From Luteibacter rhizovicinus DSM 16549 (GTDB lineage Bacteria > Pseudomonadota > Gammaproteobacteria > Xanthomonadales > Rhodanobacteraceae): a stretch of 64,000 nucleotides of DNA. How positions within the stretch are numbered: position 1 is the stretch's first letter; each line of letters begins with the position of its first letter. The notes under the pieces were generated by a model. The model saw nothing but the letters and a program-made list of their open reading frames with translations, was not told the origin of the DNA and made no database searches. The stretch is from positions 3,686,001-3,750,000 of the forward strand of contig NZ_CP017480.1 of the NCBI RefSeq assembly GCF_001887595.1, written 5' to 3'. Made by a program: the position numbers and the translations under genes. Positions 24,120 to 34,200 of this stretch are shown one piece after another.

Positions 24120-25288
24120 GCGTTGGCGCCAAGATGGGCCGGTTCGCCGGCGGCTACGCGATGGAGCGTGTGCTCCAGGCGGTCGATGTTCTCGTCCCAA
24201 CGGAAGGTGGCCGCATGCGCGGCGATCACGATGGGATCGAAATGGCGCTCGAACGCTTCGACCAGGGCGGTGCCCAGTTCGTGTGGTTGGTGGGGGGGAA
24301 CCAGGATGCCTGCCGTTTCAGGCAGCACTTCGGGAATGCCGCCGACGGCGGTCGCCACCACCGGTGTGCCGCAGGCCATGGCCTCGAGCACGACGTTGGG
24401 CACGCCTTCGTTGTGACTGGGCAGGCAGAGCACGTCCGCCGCGCGGAACCAGTCGGCGAGCGCCGCGTGGTCGACGGCGCCTTCGAAGCGGACGCCGGGC
24501 GCGCAGCAAAGCGAGGCGGCGCGGTCCTCGAGGTTCGCTCGCGACGGACCTTCGCCAACGTAGATCAGCCGTGCATCGTGGTGGCGTTTTACCAGCATGG
24601 GGAAAGCTTCGATAAGGTCGTGACAGCCCTTGGTGGCTTTGAGGTTACCGGCGTAGAGCACGATGGGCACGTCGGCCGGAAGGCCTAGCCGTTCGCGCGC
24701 CGCGGTGCGGTCGCCACGGTGGAAGACACGGGTGTCGACGCCGTTGTAGATCGCCTCCACGCGTTCGGCGGGTGCGCCCAGCTCCACGGCCTTGCGCGCG
24801 AGTGCCTTGCTGACTGCGATCACGGCGCCGGCGCCACGCAACGCGGCGCGGATCTGCGGCCGGCGCAGGCGCGCCTCGGCCTGCACGTTGAGATCGCTGC
24901 CATGCACCTTGACCACGTAGGGAATGCCTAGCAGTCGCGCCACCCAGGCGCCGGCGACCGCGTCGGGAAACGCCCAGCTGGCCAGCAGCACGTCGTAGCG
25001 CGCCGCACGCAATTCGCGGCCGCGCTGCCACATCACGCTGGCGAAAAAGCAGAAGGCGTTGAGGAAGCGTCCCATGCCCGGCGGGTGGTAGAAGGTGAAG
25101 TGGTCGCGGCGCACGCCGGGGACGTACACGCTGCCGTGGGCTCCCGCCATGCGCTCGCGGAAATCGACGGCGGTGAGCACGTCGACCTCGTGGCGCTCGG
25201 CCAGGCGCTGGAATTGTTGGCGATTGAAGGTGCCGCGACGCGGATCCCACGGCGTCGGGAACAGGTTGGTCAGGATCAGGATCTTCAC
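24116..25288 (-). CDS. Glycosyltransferase family 4
   Basis: 390 residues from GTG 25288 (GTGA overlap with the gene before; GGAGG site upstream). The N-domain starts KILILTNLFPTPWDPRRGTFNRQQF. The C-domain has VLYAGNLKATKGCHDLIEAFPMLVKRHHDARLIYVGEGP, and the EX7E motif lies in HNEGVPNVVLEAMACGTPVVATAVGGIPEVL (about 290-322). It is a retaining glycosyltransferase of the GT4/GT-B fold, probably adding one residue of the EPS unit from a nucleotide sugar. Coupled to its neighbours by stop/start overlaps on both sides. Confidence 0.87.
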   Translation of the reverse strand: MKILILTNLFPTPWDPRRGTFNRQQFQRLAERHEVDVLTAVDFRERMAGAHGSVYVPGVRRDHFTFYHPPGMGRFLNAFCFFASVMWQRGRELRAARYDVLLASWAFPDAVAGAWVARLLGIPYVVKVHGSDLNVQAEARLRRPQIRAALRGAGAVIAVSKALARKAVELGAPAERVEAIYNGVDTRVFHRGDRTAARERLGLPADVPIVLYAGNLKATKGCHDLIEAFPMLVKRHHDARLIYVGEGPSRANLEDRAASLCCAPGVRFEGAVDHAALADWFRAADVLCLPSHNEGVPNVVLEAMACGTPVVATAVGGIPEVLPETAGILVPPHQPHELGTALVEAFERHFDPIVIAAHAATFRWDENIDRLEHTLHRVAAGEPAHLGANA

Positions 25289-26403
25289 GATGCTGCCTCC
25301 ATGTCGCCGAAATAGAGCTTTCCATACCGCGTCGCCATAGCCTCGAGCGAGCCGTGGGCCTCGACCCACTGGCGCGCTGCCCGGCCGAACGACGAGGCGC
25401 GCTGGGACTCGTGGAGCAACCCCAGGATAGCGCTGGCGAGGGCGGGCGCGTCGGCGGGCGGGACGAGGCGGCCGGTGGCGTCGTCGCGGACGATCTCGGC
25501 ATTCCCGCCGACATCCGTGGCGACGATGGGCAGGCCCGTGGCGCAGGCCTCGAGCAGGGCCATCGAGTAGCCCTCGGTGACCGAGGAGAGCACGAACAGG
25601 TCGAAACCCTGGAGCAACTGGCGCACATCGTTACGGTCGCCGAGGAAGTGCACGCTGCCGGCGACGCCTTCGTCGAAGGCGCAGGCACGCAGCGTGTCGC
25701 GCAGTTCGCCATCGCCGACCAGGACGAGGGCGGTATCCGGGCGACTTTCGTGCACCTGGCGGAACGCGCGGATGAGGCTGGCCTGGTCTTTCGCCCAGTT
25801 CAGCCGACCCACCGTGCCGATGATGCGCGTGCCGGTGGGCAGGTTGAGCATGCGGGTGAGCCGTTCGTGCATCGTGTCCGAGGCCAGCTCGAAGCCGCCG
25901 AGGACGATGCCGTTCGGCACCACGCAGGCCTTCGCCGCCGGCACGATGCCACGATGCACCGCATCGCGGCGTGCGGCTTCGCAGACGGCGACCACCGCAT
26001 CGGTGGCCTTCATGGCACGGCGGAACAACCACTCGCGACGGCCGGGCTTCTGCTGGCCACCCATGCCGTGACGGGTGTTCACCACCTGCCTGATACCCAT
26101 GCCGGCCGAGGCGAGCACGGCCTGGTAGTGCGCGACCGCGTTATGCGTGTGCAGCACTTCGGGCCGGTGGGCCGTCATGTAGCCGCGTGCGCGGCCGATG
26201 GCGCGCAGATCGAAGCCGCGCCGCTTGTGGCAGGCGTGGACGGGAATGCCGAGTGCGTCCAGCTCGCCGGCCAGCGAACCGCGTTCGAACAGGCAGATCA
26301 CCTGGACCTTGTGGCCGAGGCGGTGCTGCTCGGTCACCAGGTCGAGCACCATGCGCTCGAGACCGCCCCGATTGAGGTTCTCGACGAAGTGCGTGATGTT
26401 CAC
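25285..26403 (-). CDS. Glycosyltransferase family 4
   Basis: 372 residues from GTG 26403 (GTGA overlap, GGAG upstream). The start is NITHFVENLNRGGLERMVLDLV, the common opening of GT4 enzymes with the GGxE/x sugar-nucleotide loop. The C-domain carries IGTVGRLNWAKDQASLIRAFRQV and SSVTEGYSMALLEACATGLPIVATDVGGNAEIV (EX7E). Its opening resembles XrtA-associated GT proteins. It is cytoplasmic and retaining; donor and acceptor cannot be read from the sequence. Confidence 0.87.
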   Translation of the reverse strand: MNITHFVENLNRGGLERMVLDLVTEQHRLGHKVQVICLFERGSLAGELDALGIPVHACHKRRGFDLRAIGRARGYMTAHRPEVLHTHNAVAHYQAVLASAGMGIRQVVNTRHGMGGQQKPGRREWLFRRAMKATDAVVAVCEAARRDAVHRGIVPAAKACVVPNGIVLGGFELASDTMHERLTRMLNLPTGTRIIGTVGRLNWAKDQASLIRAFRQVHESRPDTALVLVGDGELRDTLRACAFDEGVAGSVHFLGDRNDVRQLLQGFDLFVLSSVTEGYSMALLEACATGLPIVATDVGGNAEIVRDDATGRLVPPADAPALASAILGLLHESQRASSFGRAARQWVEAHGSLEAMATRYGKLYFGDMEAAS

Positions 26404-27758
26404 GAGGTCAGCTCCGAGACGGTGACGCGCAGCTTGCCGCTTCGTGTCAGTGGAATATCGTCGACGAAGTGGCAATGCAGTTCGGCGCTTTCACCGAGCA
26501 CCTTGGCCACCTCACGGCGGATGTACTCGAGGGAGGCATCGTCGAATGCATCGCCGCGGACGATCGACAGGTCGAGCCGGTCGAGGCGACGCTGCACGAG
26601 CTGGAAACGGGTCAGGCCCGGCACATCCTTGAGCATGTGCGGGAAGAATTCGCCCGGCAGCACGTGGCCGGCCGGCGTGCGGATGGCGTCGAGCTTGCGT
26701 CCGTCCACCGAGGCGAGTCTGGGCAGGCCTCGGCCACAGGGGCAGGGCTCGCCACCGGCGTGGGTGGCCATATCCCCGTTGACGTAACGGATGAACGGCA
26801 TGCCGTCGTTGAAGAGGTCGGTGATGGCGATCTCGCCGCTGCCCGCATGCGTCGGATGGCCGTTGGCGTCCAGCGTTTCCACCACCAGGTGATCGGCGTT
26901 CACGTGCAGCCCGTTGCGGTGCTCGCATTCGGAGGCGATGAGCATGAATTCGCGGCAGCCATAGGTGTTGAAGGCCGGTGCACCGAACGCGCGCTCGATG
27001 ATCTCGCGCTGGAAGGGATGCAGGGCTTCCGCGGCGCCGATGATGGATGCGGGCGCGGCGACGCGACGGTTATTGGCCAGCAGCCACTCGGCCAGGCGGA
27101 CCAGCGGCCCCACGTAGCTCACGATGACTTCGGGCCGATACGCATCGATGGCATCGGCGTAGCTGGCGAGGTTGGTCTCGGTCATCTCGAAGCTGTTGAG
27201 CAGCTTGCGGGCGAACACGGCGTTGTACAGGCGATCCTTCAGCCGATGGCCAGCACTGGGGTTGCCGACCGGCCCACCCCACAGGAACAGTGTACGGCGG
27301 CCCATGCGCGAGCCTGCCCAGCCGTACCCACGCCACATCACCGCGACGCGACGGTCGTTGCTCTCGCGGGTGAAGCCGAAGCGCAGGGGCTCGCCCGTCG
27401 AGCCGCCCGTGGCTTTGTAGCCGAGGCCGTCCTTCAACGACGTGGCTGTCAGGTCGTTGGCATGGTTGCGGATCTCGGCCTTAGTCAGCACCGGCAATTG
27501 CGCAAAGTCGTCCATGCTGCGGATGTCGCGCGGTGCGATGCCGAGCGCAGACCAGCGTTCGCGGTAATACGGCACCTCCCGATAACACCATTCGAGCAAA
27601 CGCTGCAGGCGCTCGAACTGCAGCGCCTCGATCCGCTCGCGGCTGAGCCATTGGTCGCTCTCGTACCGACGCATGTACGTCGGCGTCTCACGCCGGCGCA
27701 GGCCGCCTTCGTAGGCGGGCCAGATGACGTTGCGCAGCGCTGACTCGTAGAGGCTCAT
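26400..27758 (-). CDS. CapK/phenylacetate-CoA-ligase-like enzyme
   Basis: 452 residues from ATG 27758 (ATGA overlap with the upstream gene). The ANL-type phosphate loop KATGGSTGEPLRFGFT (about 100-115) is present, along with YGCREFMLIASECEH (about 270) and YVNGDMATHAGGEPCPCGRGLPRLASVDGRKLD near 330-365, all of CapK/PaaK type. Such proteins occur in many capsule and EPS operons and probably activate an acyl group as adenylate or CoA ester for attachment to sugar. In this operon the ligase could cooperate with the PKS-NRPS, but no acyl-carrier protein is encoded separately. The long frame extending upstream is not coding. Confidence 0.82.
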   Translation of the reverse strand: MSLYESALRNVIWPAYEGGLRRRETPTYMRRYESDQWLSRERIEALQFERLQRLLEWCYREVPYYRERWSALGIAPRDIRSMDDFAQLPVLTKAEIRNHANDLTATSLKDGLGYKATGGSTGEPLRFGFTRESNDRRVAVMWRGYGWAGSRMGRRTLFLWGGPVGNPSAGHRLKDRLYNAVFARKLLNSFEMTETNLASYADAIDAYRPEVIVSYVGPLVRLAEWLLANNRRVAAPASIIGAAEALHPFQREIIERAFGAPAFNTYGCREFMLIASECEHRNGLHVNADHLVVETLDANGHPTHAGSGEIAITDLFNDGMPFIRYVNGDMATHAGGEPCPCGRGLPRLASVDGRKLDAIRTPAGHVLPGEFFPHMLKDVPGLTRFQLVQRRLDRLDLSIVRGDAFDDASLEYIRREVAKVLGESAELHCHFVDDIPLTRSGKLRVTVSELTS

Positions 27759-29017
27759 ACGGTTCTCAGCAGGACGGCGACGAGAACGAAGAGGGCGGCG
27801 ACACTGCCTGCGGCGGCGGGTACCCAGCGCCATCCGCCATCGGAGAGGCGGAAGAAGGGCAGTTCCGGCCAGCGCTTGCGTGCGCCGATGTAGTGGCCCG
27901 CGACCATCGCGGCGATCAGGTACAGCACCACCATGTAGCTTCGGCTGAGGAAGAAGGCGGCGGCAAACAGTCCGCACAGCGACAGCAGCAGGGTCAGCGC
28001 CATCTGCTTTTCCATCGCCCATTCCGCCTCGATGGCCGGATCGTGTCCGGGTACGCGCACATGGCGGATGATCGTCAGCATCATCCAGAAGCCGTAACCG
28101 ACGAAGGCCAGCCAGGTGACGAAGCCGACGAAGCCCGTCTCGGCCAGGACCAACACGAAGGAATTGTGCGCGGTCAGTTCGTTGTATTCGGTGAAGTTGC
28201 CGGCACCGACGCCGAAGGCAGGGTTGTCACGGAACATTTCCAGTCCCGCGTACCAGGCGTCGACGCGCCCCGCAGCGGATTCTTCACCGGCGTCCAGCTC
28301 GTCCATGCGTGAGGACACCAGCTTCATCGCGGTCAGCCCAAGCACGCCGAGCAGTCCCGCGATCACGACGCCCTTGCGATACCACACATAGCATCCGGCG
28401 ATGATCAGCACGGCGAGCAGCGCGCCGCGCGAGTTGGTCAGTACGATGCCGTAGAGCAGCAGCATGGCGCAGCCGAGCCAGACCGGACGCGTCATGCCGG
28501 CGCCGCGACGGCCGAGGAAAACCGCCATCGGCAGGCAGGCGGCGAAGAGCAGGCCGAGGTCGTTCGGGTCGTTGAATATACCGACGTACTGGATTCGGCC
28601 GCCTTCGCTCAGCGGGATGCCGGTCCAGCCGGTGCCCAGGCGAGACTGTTCCACGCCGTGCAGGGCCAGCACCGCCGCGCAGGCGACGAAGACGCCCATG
28701 GCAATGCGCACGCGCCGCTGCGTGTTACAGGCCGCACCGAAGACGAAGAACGCGATCACGACCGGGCCGAAGCGTGCGAGTTCGTCGATCGCGCCGCCCG
28801 TCCATCCATTGGTGACCTGCGAAATCATCAGGATCACGAGGAAGGCGGGAAGGATCAGGAACTGCGGCGCTGCGAAGGTCTTCGCATTCGAGAACAGCCA
28901 CGAGCCAAACGCGAGTAGCAGCACGGCGGGAAGCACGGGCACGTTTTCCAGGCCCGGCAGGTAATCCTGCGGCCGGATGATCGTGAGCACCACATAGATG
29001 AGGATCAGGGGGAACAT
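27755..29017 (-). CDS. Wzy-like polymerase / O-antigen ligase (exosortase-A-associated type)
   Basis: A 420-residue membrane protein with about 10-12 segments. It starts MFPLILIYVVLTIIRPQDYLPGLENVPVLP, the opening typical of the XrtA-associated O-glycosylation ligase group. The periplasmic loop with conserved 'NDLGLLFAACLPM', 'SRGALLAVLI' and 'HNSFVLVLAETG' (about residue 260) matches the Wzy_C domain. It should polymerise the repeat units on the periplasmic side or ligate them to a target. Its start overlaps the upstream gene by 13 bases. Confidence 0.85.
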   Translation of the reverse strand: MFPLILIYVVLTIIRPQDYLPGLENVPVLPAVLLLAFGSWLFSNAKTFAAPQFLILPAFLVILMISQVTNGWTGGAIDELARFGPVVIAFFVFGAACNTQRRVRIAMGVFVACAAVLALHGVEQSRLGTGWTGIPLSEGGRIQYVGIFNDPNDLGLLFAACLPMAVFLGRRGAGMTRPVWLGCAMLLLYGIVLTNSRGALLAVLIIAGCYVWYRKGVVIAGLLGVLGLTAMKLVSSRMDELDAGEESAAGRVDAWYAGLEMFRDNPAFGVGAGNFTEYNELTAHNSFVLVLAETGFVGFVTWLAFVGYGFWMMLTIIRHVRVPGHDPAIEAEWAMEKQMALTLLLSLCGLFAAAFFLSRSYMVVLYLIAAMVAGHYIGARKRWPELPFFRLSDGGWRWVPAAAGSVAALFVLVAVLLRTV

Positions 29018-30111
29018 GCGTGATCCTTAGGGCCGTTCGCTTCATGCGCCGCCGTGGGATAGCTCATCAGCTGTGGCAGGGCGAGCATGGCGGCGAACCA
29101 GCCCGGACCCATGTTGCTCTCCACCGGCAGGCGGTTGAGCGCGTAACGGTTCACCGACGGCTCGGCATTGGTCCCGCAGATGTAACTGCAGCCGAGCTTG
29201 AAGCCCGCGTTGCGCGTTGCCGCGATGACGGCCTCGTTATACGCGCGGTCGCCGCCCACGGGGTAGGACATGAGGATCGAGGGATGGCGCAGCTCGCGGT
29301 CGAGCGTGGTCTTGGATTCGCGGATTTCCCGTTCCATCTCGTCTTGCGGCAGGCGCGCGAGCATGCGGTGGTGGACACCGTGGGAGCCGAACTCCAGACC
29401 GGCGGCTTCCATCTCCCGCGCCTGGTCCCAGGTCATCGGGCGGCAATCGACCGGCCGGGCGCTGGCCGCGGGCATGTTCCACTCCGCTTCCAGACGCTCG
29501 GTCATGGCGGTCTGGCCGAGGGCGTCCAGCCATTTCATCTTCAGCAGGACGCTGCCGGCGATGCGCCGGCGCGAGGCGCGGTCGGCGGGCAGCGCCACGT
29601 CGATCTGCAGCTCGGGTAGCACGAGGCGCGGCGCGCGGGTCACCAGGATCATGTGGACCAGCCAGTCGTACGCATACGGCCTGCCGCTATCGATATGGCC
29701 GGTGGAAACGAAGAAGGTCGCCGGCACGCCGAGCTCGTCGAGGATCGGTGCGGCGATCCGGTAGTTGTCGTCGTAACCGTCGTCGAAGGTGACGGCCACG
29801 GTGTCCGGCGGCAGTGCTTCACCGGCGTCCAGCGCGGCGACGACATCGGTCAGGCGCATGGGCCTGAAGTACTTGCGGATGCGTAGCATCTGCTCGCGGA
29901 ACTGGTCCGGCGGCGTGCTGATCAGTTCGAGGTCGAACTCGTAGGTGTCCGGATCGGGCAGCGGCATGATGCGGTGGTAGGCGAGGATGCGCAGGTCGCG
30001 CTGCCACCATGCACGCACCCGCTGCAGCGAATGCAGCAGGCCGCTGGAATAACACAGCTCGCCGAGACGGCCACGGATGCCTGGAGCGCCATCGTTCATG
30101 TCGATCACCAT
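29005..30111 (-). CDS. Polysaccharide deacetylase (NodB domain), exosortase-associated type
   Basis: About 368 residues from ATG 30111 (GTG 30108 or ATG 30099 are alternatives), overlapping the stop of the glycosyltransferase. Motifs: RILAYHRIMP (about 44-53), AVTFDDGYDDNYRIAAPIL (motif 1, about 103-122), LEFGSHGVHHRMLARL (motif 2, about 236-250) and ILMSYPVGGDRAYN (motif 3). The 'AYHRI..P' opening and overall length match the deacetylases of XrtA-type EPS loci. It probably acts on a hexosamine of the repeat unit; no signal peptide is seen. Confidence 0.86.
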   Translation of the reverse strand: MVIDMNDGAPGIRGRLGELCYSSGLLHSLQRVRAWWQRDLRILAYHRIMPLPDPDTYEFDLELISTPPDQFREQMLRIRKYFRPMRLTDVVAALDAGEALPPDTVAVTFDDGYDDNYRIAAPILDELGVPATFFVSTGHIDSGRPYAYDWLVHMILVTRAPRLVLPELQIDVALPADRASRRRIAGSVLLKMKWLDALGQTAMTERLEAEWNMPAASARPVDCRPMTWDQAREMEAAGLEFGSHGVHHRMLARLPQDEMEREIRESKTTLDRELRHPSILMSYPVGGDRAYNEAVIAATRNAGFKLGCSYICGTNAEPSVNRYALNRLPVESNMGPGWFAAMLALPQLMSYPTAAHEANGPKDHACSP

Positions 30112-31238
30112 AGGTGCAGCCTTCGATTGCGGGCGAAGGCGAGCAGGGCCTGGGCCGCGAAGAGGTTGAGGTAGAAGAACGCGAGGGCAATACGCAAGGG
30201 CAACAGGCGACCGAGCGTCGGACGCAGGCGAGCCAGGCCGACCATCAGCGCACCGGCGACAAGACAGCAGAACGCGACCGCATACATCGGATGGCGCGTG
30301 AACAACACGCCGCTGCTCAGGGTCAGGGTGAGGATGAGCCACGGTGCACACAGGCGAAGGAGCTTGTGGCTGACGAAACGCAACCACAGCGGGTTGCGCC
30401 ACGGCAGGAGCAGCCAGGGCGCGAGCTGGATCAGCTGGTAGTTGCCAGCCAGCGTACGGATCTTGCGGCGACGCTCGTCTTCGGGCACTTGCGAGGGCTG
30501 GTCCCAGGCCATGGCGCGGGGCTCGAAGACCACGCGCTTGCCTTGCGCGGCCACGCGCATGGGTACGAGTACGTCATCGAGGACGGTGCCCGGAGGGATC
30601 GGCTGGAACAGGCGGCGGCGCATCGCATAGAGCGCGCCGCTCACGCCGATGGTGGAGCCGGAGCGGCTCTCCGCGTGGCGGATGCCTTTCTCGTAGCGCC
30701 AGTAGAAATCGACGCCCTGGGCGAAGCCCGTACGCAGGTTCTCCATATGGAGTTCACCACCGACCGCGCCCACCGTGGGGTCGGCGAGGTTGGCGACCAG
30801 TTCGGTCAGCGCGGTGGGCGAAAGCTTCTGGCGGACGTCGGTGAACAACAACACCTCACCGCGCGTCAGGGCCACCGCGTCGTTGAGGCAGGCGGCCTTG
30901 CCGCGACGATTCGGGAAATCCAGCACGGTCAAGCGCGGGTCGGTGGAGCGTCGCGCCGTCGTCACCGTGCTGTCGTGACAGCCATCGCAGGCAATCACGA
31001 TATCGATGAGTTCGGCCGGATAATCCAGCGCCTGCAGGCTGGCCAGCTTCGCGCGGATGAAGCCCGCACCGTCGTGCACGGCGATCACGATGCTCACCGT
31101 CGGCAGGATCGCGTGACGCGCTACCGGCTGAGGACGAAGGCGTGCCTGCAGCCAGACGAGCACGGGATAGCCGACGAAGACATGGACCAGCAACAGGGCC
31201 GACGTCCAGCAGGCGAGCCAGGCAAGGTGCGAGATCAT
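30105..31238 (-). CDS. Glycosyltransferase family 2, membrane-anchored
   Basis: A 377-residue inverting GT-A glycosyltransferase. N-terminal membrane segment (residues about 7-28), catalytic domain with VSIVIAVHDGAGFIRAKLASLQAL, ACDGCHDSTVT, FTDVRQKL (DxD-like) and DDVLVPMRV (about 220), then an arginine-rich 'ERRRKIRTL' motif in the QxxRW position. Three further hydrophobic segments follow near the C-terminus. It resembles processive or cellulose-synthase-like transferases. It begins 24 bases after the NRPS stop and is the first glycan gene of the operon behind the megasynthase. Confidence 0.85.
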   Translation of the reverse strand: MISHLAWLACWTSALLLVHVFVGYPVLVWLQARLRPQPVARHAILPTVSIVIAVHDGAGFIRAKLASLQALDYPAELIDIVIACDGCHDSTVTTARRSTDPRLTVLDFPNRRGKAACLNDAVALTRGEVLLFTDVRQKLSPTALTELVANLADPTVGAVGGELHMENLRTGFAQGVDFYWRYEKGIRHAESRSGSTIGVSGALYAMRRRLFQPIPPGTVLDDVLVPMRVAAQGKRVVFEPRAMAWDQPSQVPEDERRRKIRTLAGNYQLIQLAPWLLLPWRNPLWLRFVSHKLLRLCAPWLILTLTLSSGVLFTRHPMYAVAFCCLVAGALMVGLARLRPTLGRLLPLRIALAFFYLNLFAAQALLAFARNRRLHLW

Positions 31239-31262
31239 GGCGTTCCCCCCGGTGCCATCGTG

Positions 31263-34200
31263 TCAACCTCGCCCGAGCAGGCGACTGAACAGGCCACGTT
31301 TCGATGTGGCAGGTGCCGCTGGCGAAGCCAGGGCGAGATCCGCGGCGAGCGTGCCGAGCGTGCCGTTGGCGATATCGAGCAGGTTCAGTTGCACGCCCGT
31401 GAGTTTCTGCACGCGCATGGCCATGTCGACGGCGAGCAGGGAGTGACCGCCGACGTCGAAGAAATTGTCGCTGGTGCGGACCCGGCACATGCCCAGGAGC
31501 TCCTGCCATACCGCCGCGAGCAGGCGCTCACTTTCCGTATGCGGCTCGTCGCTGCTCGGCGTGCCCTGGCCGGCATGCTGCTCCGTCGGCAGCGGCAGCG
31601 CGGCGACGTCCGGCTCCCCCGTCGTCAGCAGCGGCATGGCGTCGAGCAAGGTCAGGCTGGCTGGCATCGACCACGCGGGCAGGTGGGTGGCGAGTGCGGC
31701 ACGCACACCTTCCACGTCGGGCTGGCAACCTGGCGTCGCGACGGCATAGGCGTCGATGCGCTGGTCGCCGGCGTGACCGGTGCGTGCTACCGCGAGCGCC
31801 CGGATGATGCCGGGCTGGGCGAGCAGCAGGGTCTCGATGGCGGTGGGCTCGATGTCGAGGCCGTGGCGGCGAATGCGGCGATCGTCACGGTCGAGCACCT
31901 GGACCACGCCATCGGCAAGCCAGCGGCCGCGATAGCCGGTGCGGACGAGGCGATCGTCGCCCGGCTGGCGATCGGCCAGCGCGCGCGTGCCGAACGGCAT
32001 CGCGAGGCCGCGGCCGGCGATGGCGACTTCGCCGGTCGCGCCGATCGGGGAAGGCTCGCCGTCGTCGTCGAGCATCCAGATTTCGCTGTTGGCCAGCGGC
32101 CGCCCTTCATGCAGCGCATCGATCGCAGCGTCCACACGGCCGCAGGTGGCGACGGGCGCCGACAAGGCGTCACCGAACAGCGTCCACAGGCCGGCGGTAC
32201 GCTCGCTGATGCGCATGGCCAGTTCCGGCGTGGGCGTGCCACCGACGATGGCGGCCTCCAACGTCGGGGCACCGGCCCAGCCCTGCTCGAGCAGCGCGTG
32301 CCAGGTTTCCGGTGTGGCGATGAACCGGTCCAGTGGGGTGAGTTCGCCCCGTGCAAGATCCTGTGGCTCCGCCACCACGCATGAGGCGCCGACGGCCAGG
32401 GCGAGCAGGGGCTCGATGATCGACAAGGGATCGTTCGCCATCGCGTCGCCACCGATGCGCTGGTCGGCACGCAGGTCGAGTGCCTTGACCAGGCCTTCGA
32501 CGGTGTTGGTCAGCGAGCGATGGGACAGCGAGGCGCCACGGGCATTGCCGTCGGGCCCCGGTACGTGGAAGGCGATGGCCGCGGCATCGGGTTCGGGATA
32601 GGCGCCGACCGGCACGTCGTCCAGAAGCACGCCATCGATTTCGGCGTGGTCCGCGTCGAGCCAGAGCGCGCAGGCGCGCGGCCAGTCCAGCGTGGCTTCC
32701 AGTGCGATGTCGCCGATCATCACGGTCATGCGCGCGTCCGCCACGATGTCGCGCAGGCGCGCGGCGGGGTCGGCACGATCCAGTAACAAGGCCGTGCTGC
32801 CGGTGTGGGCAATCGCAAGGAGACCGGCGAGACGGTCCGAGCCGGGGTCGACACAGAGGCCGACGACGCTGCCCGCCAGCGCGCCGCGATCGCGCAGCAG
32901 GATCGCCATGCGCAGCGCGCGGCGCAGCAAGGCGACGTAGCTGGTGGTGCGCGGTCCGTGGACGACGGCGGGCGCGTCCGGCGCGAGCTTCGCGCGGGCC
33001 TCCACCATCGCGTAGAGGTCGAGCGGCAGGTGGGCGTCACTACCCGTGGCGTTCCAGCCGCGCATCTTCTCCCGTTCGGCGGGCGTTGCCGCCGTGAGCG
33101 AACCCACCGAGAGCGAGGGATCGGCGGCGACACGCTTCATCATGTCGAGATAGCGCTCGCGCATGAGGCGCGCAGTGCTGGCCTGGAGAAGGTCGGCGTT
33201 ATAGGTCACGCCACCCACCATGCCGGCGTTGCTCTCGAGGAACCACAGACCGAGGTCCTCCGTCGCGGCGCTCTGGAACAGAAGGATCTGTTCGTGCGCC
33301 AGGCCACCCCAGTCGACCGAACGCTGCCGCGCGTCCTGGAACGAGAAAAGTGCCTGGTAAAGCGTGGCGCCGGCGCCGTGGCCGACCTTCAGCTCGCGCT
33401 GCAGGTATTCCAGCGGCACATCCGGGTGGCCGAAGGCTTCAATGGCAGTGCGCTTGACGTGGCGTACGAATTCGAGGAAGGACAACGCGGGGTCGACGCT
33501 TACATGCAGCGGCAACAGGTTGTTGAAGTAACCCATGACCGACTCGACCTCGGTCTGGTTGCGGCCGCGCACCGGCGTGCCGACGACCAGTTCGTGCTGG
33601 CCTGCCGAGCTCGACAGCATGGCGTAGTACAGCGCGAGCAAGGTCATGTTGAGCGTGGCGTCGGCCTGCTTTGCCACCTCGTGCATCGCATCGGTGTCAT
33701 CGCGGGAGACGCGGATCCACTCGGTGCGACCCAGTCCGGACATGCCGGGGCGGCGCGGATGATCCGTCGGCAGGGCACGCACATCGCCCATCTGGGCAAG
33801 GCGCTCGCGCCAGAAGCCGAGTTGCGACTGGAAGGCCGGGGACTCCAGCCAGTGTGAATGCCACTCGGCGAAATCGCCATAGGTCACCGGTAGGGCGGCA
33901 AGCGGCGAAGGCAGCCCGGCGACGAAGGCGCGATACAGCGCCGAGAGTTCGTTGTAGAGGATGTCGAACGACCAGCCGTCCCAGATGATGTGGTGCGGCA
34001 TGAAGAAGAAGGCGTGTTCGTCGGCGGAGAGACGGAACATGCGCGCGCTGAACAACGGCGCGCTACCCAGGTCGAACGGCGTGTCGGTGAGTTCCTGCAG
34101 GCGCTGCATCAGGCGCGCCTCGCGCTCCTCGGCGGGCAGGTCGGAGAGGTCTTCGGCCGGGAACAACGGATACGCCAGCTGCGACGAGACGACCTGGGCG

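Noticed and set aside
30114..32384. Long open frame on the plus strand (756 residues) across the NRPS 3' end and GT2
   Set aside because: It is antisense to two clearly conserved genes, is rich in Arg/Ala/His with no domain pattern, and is explained by high GC content at third positions.
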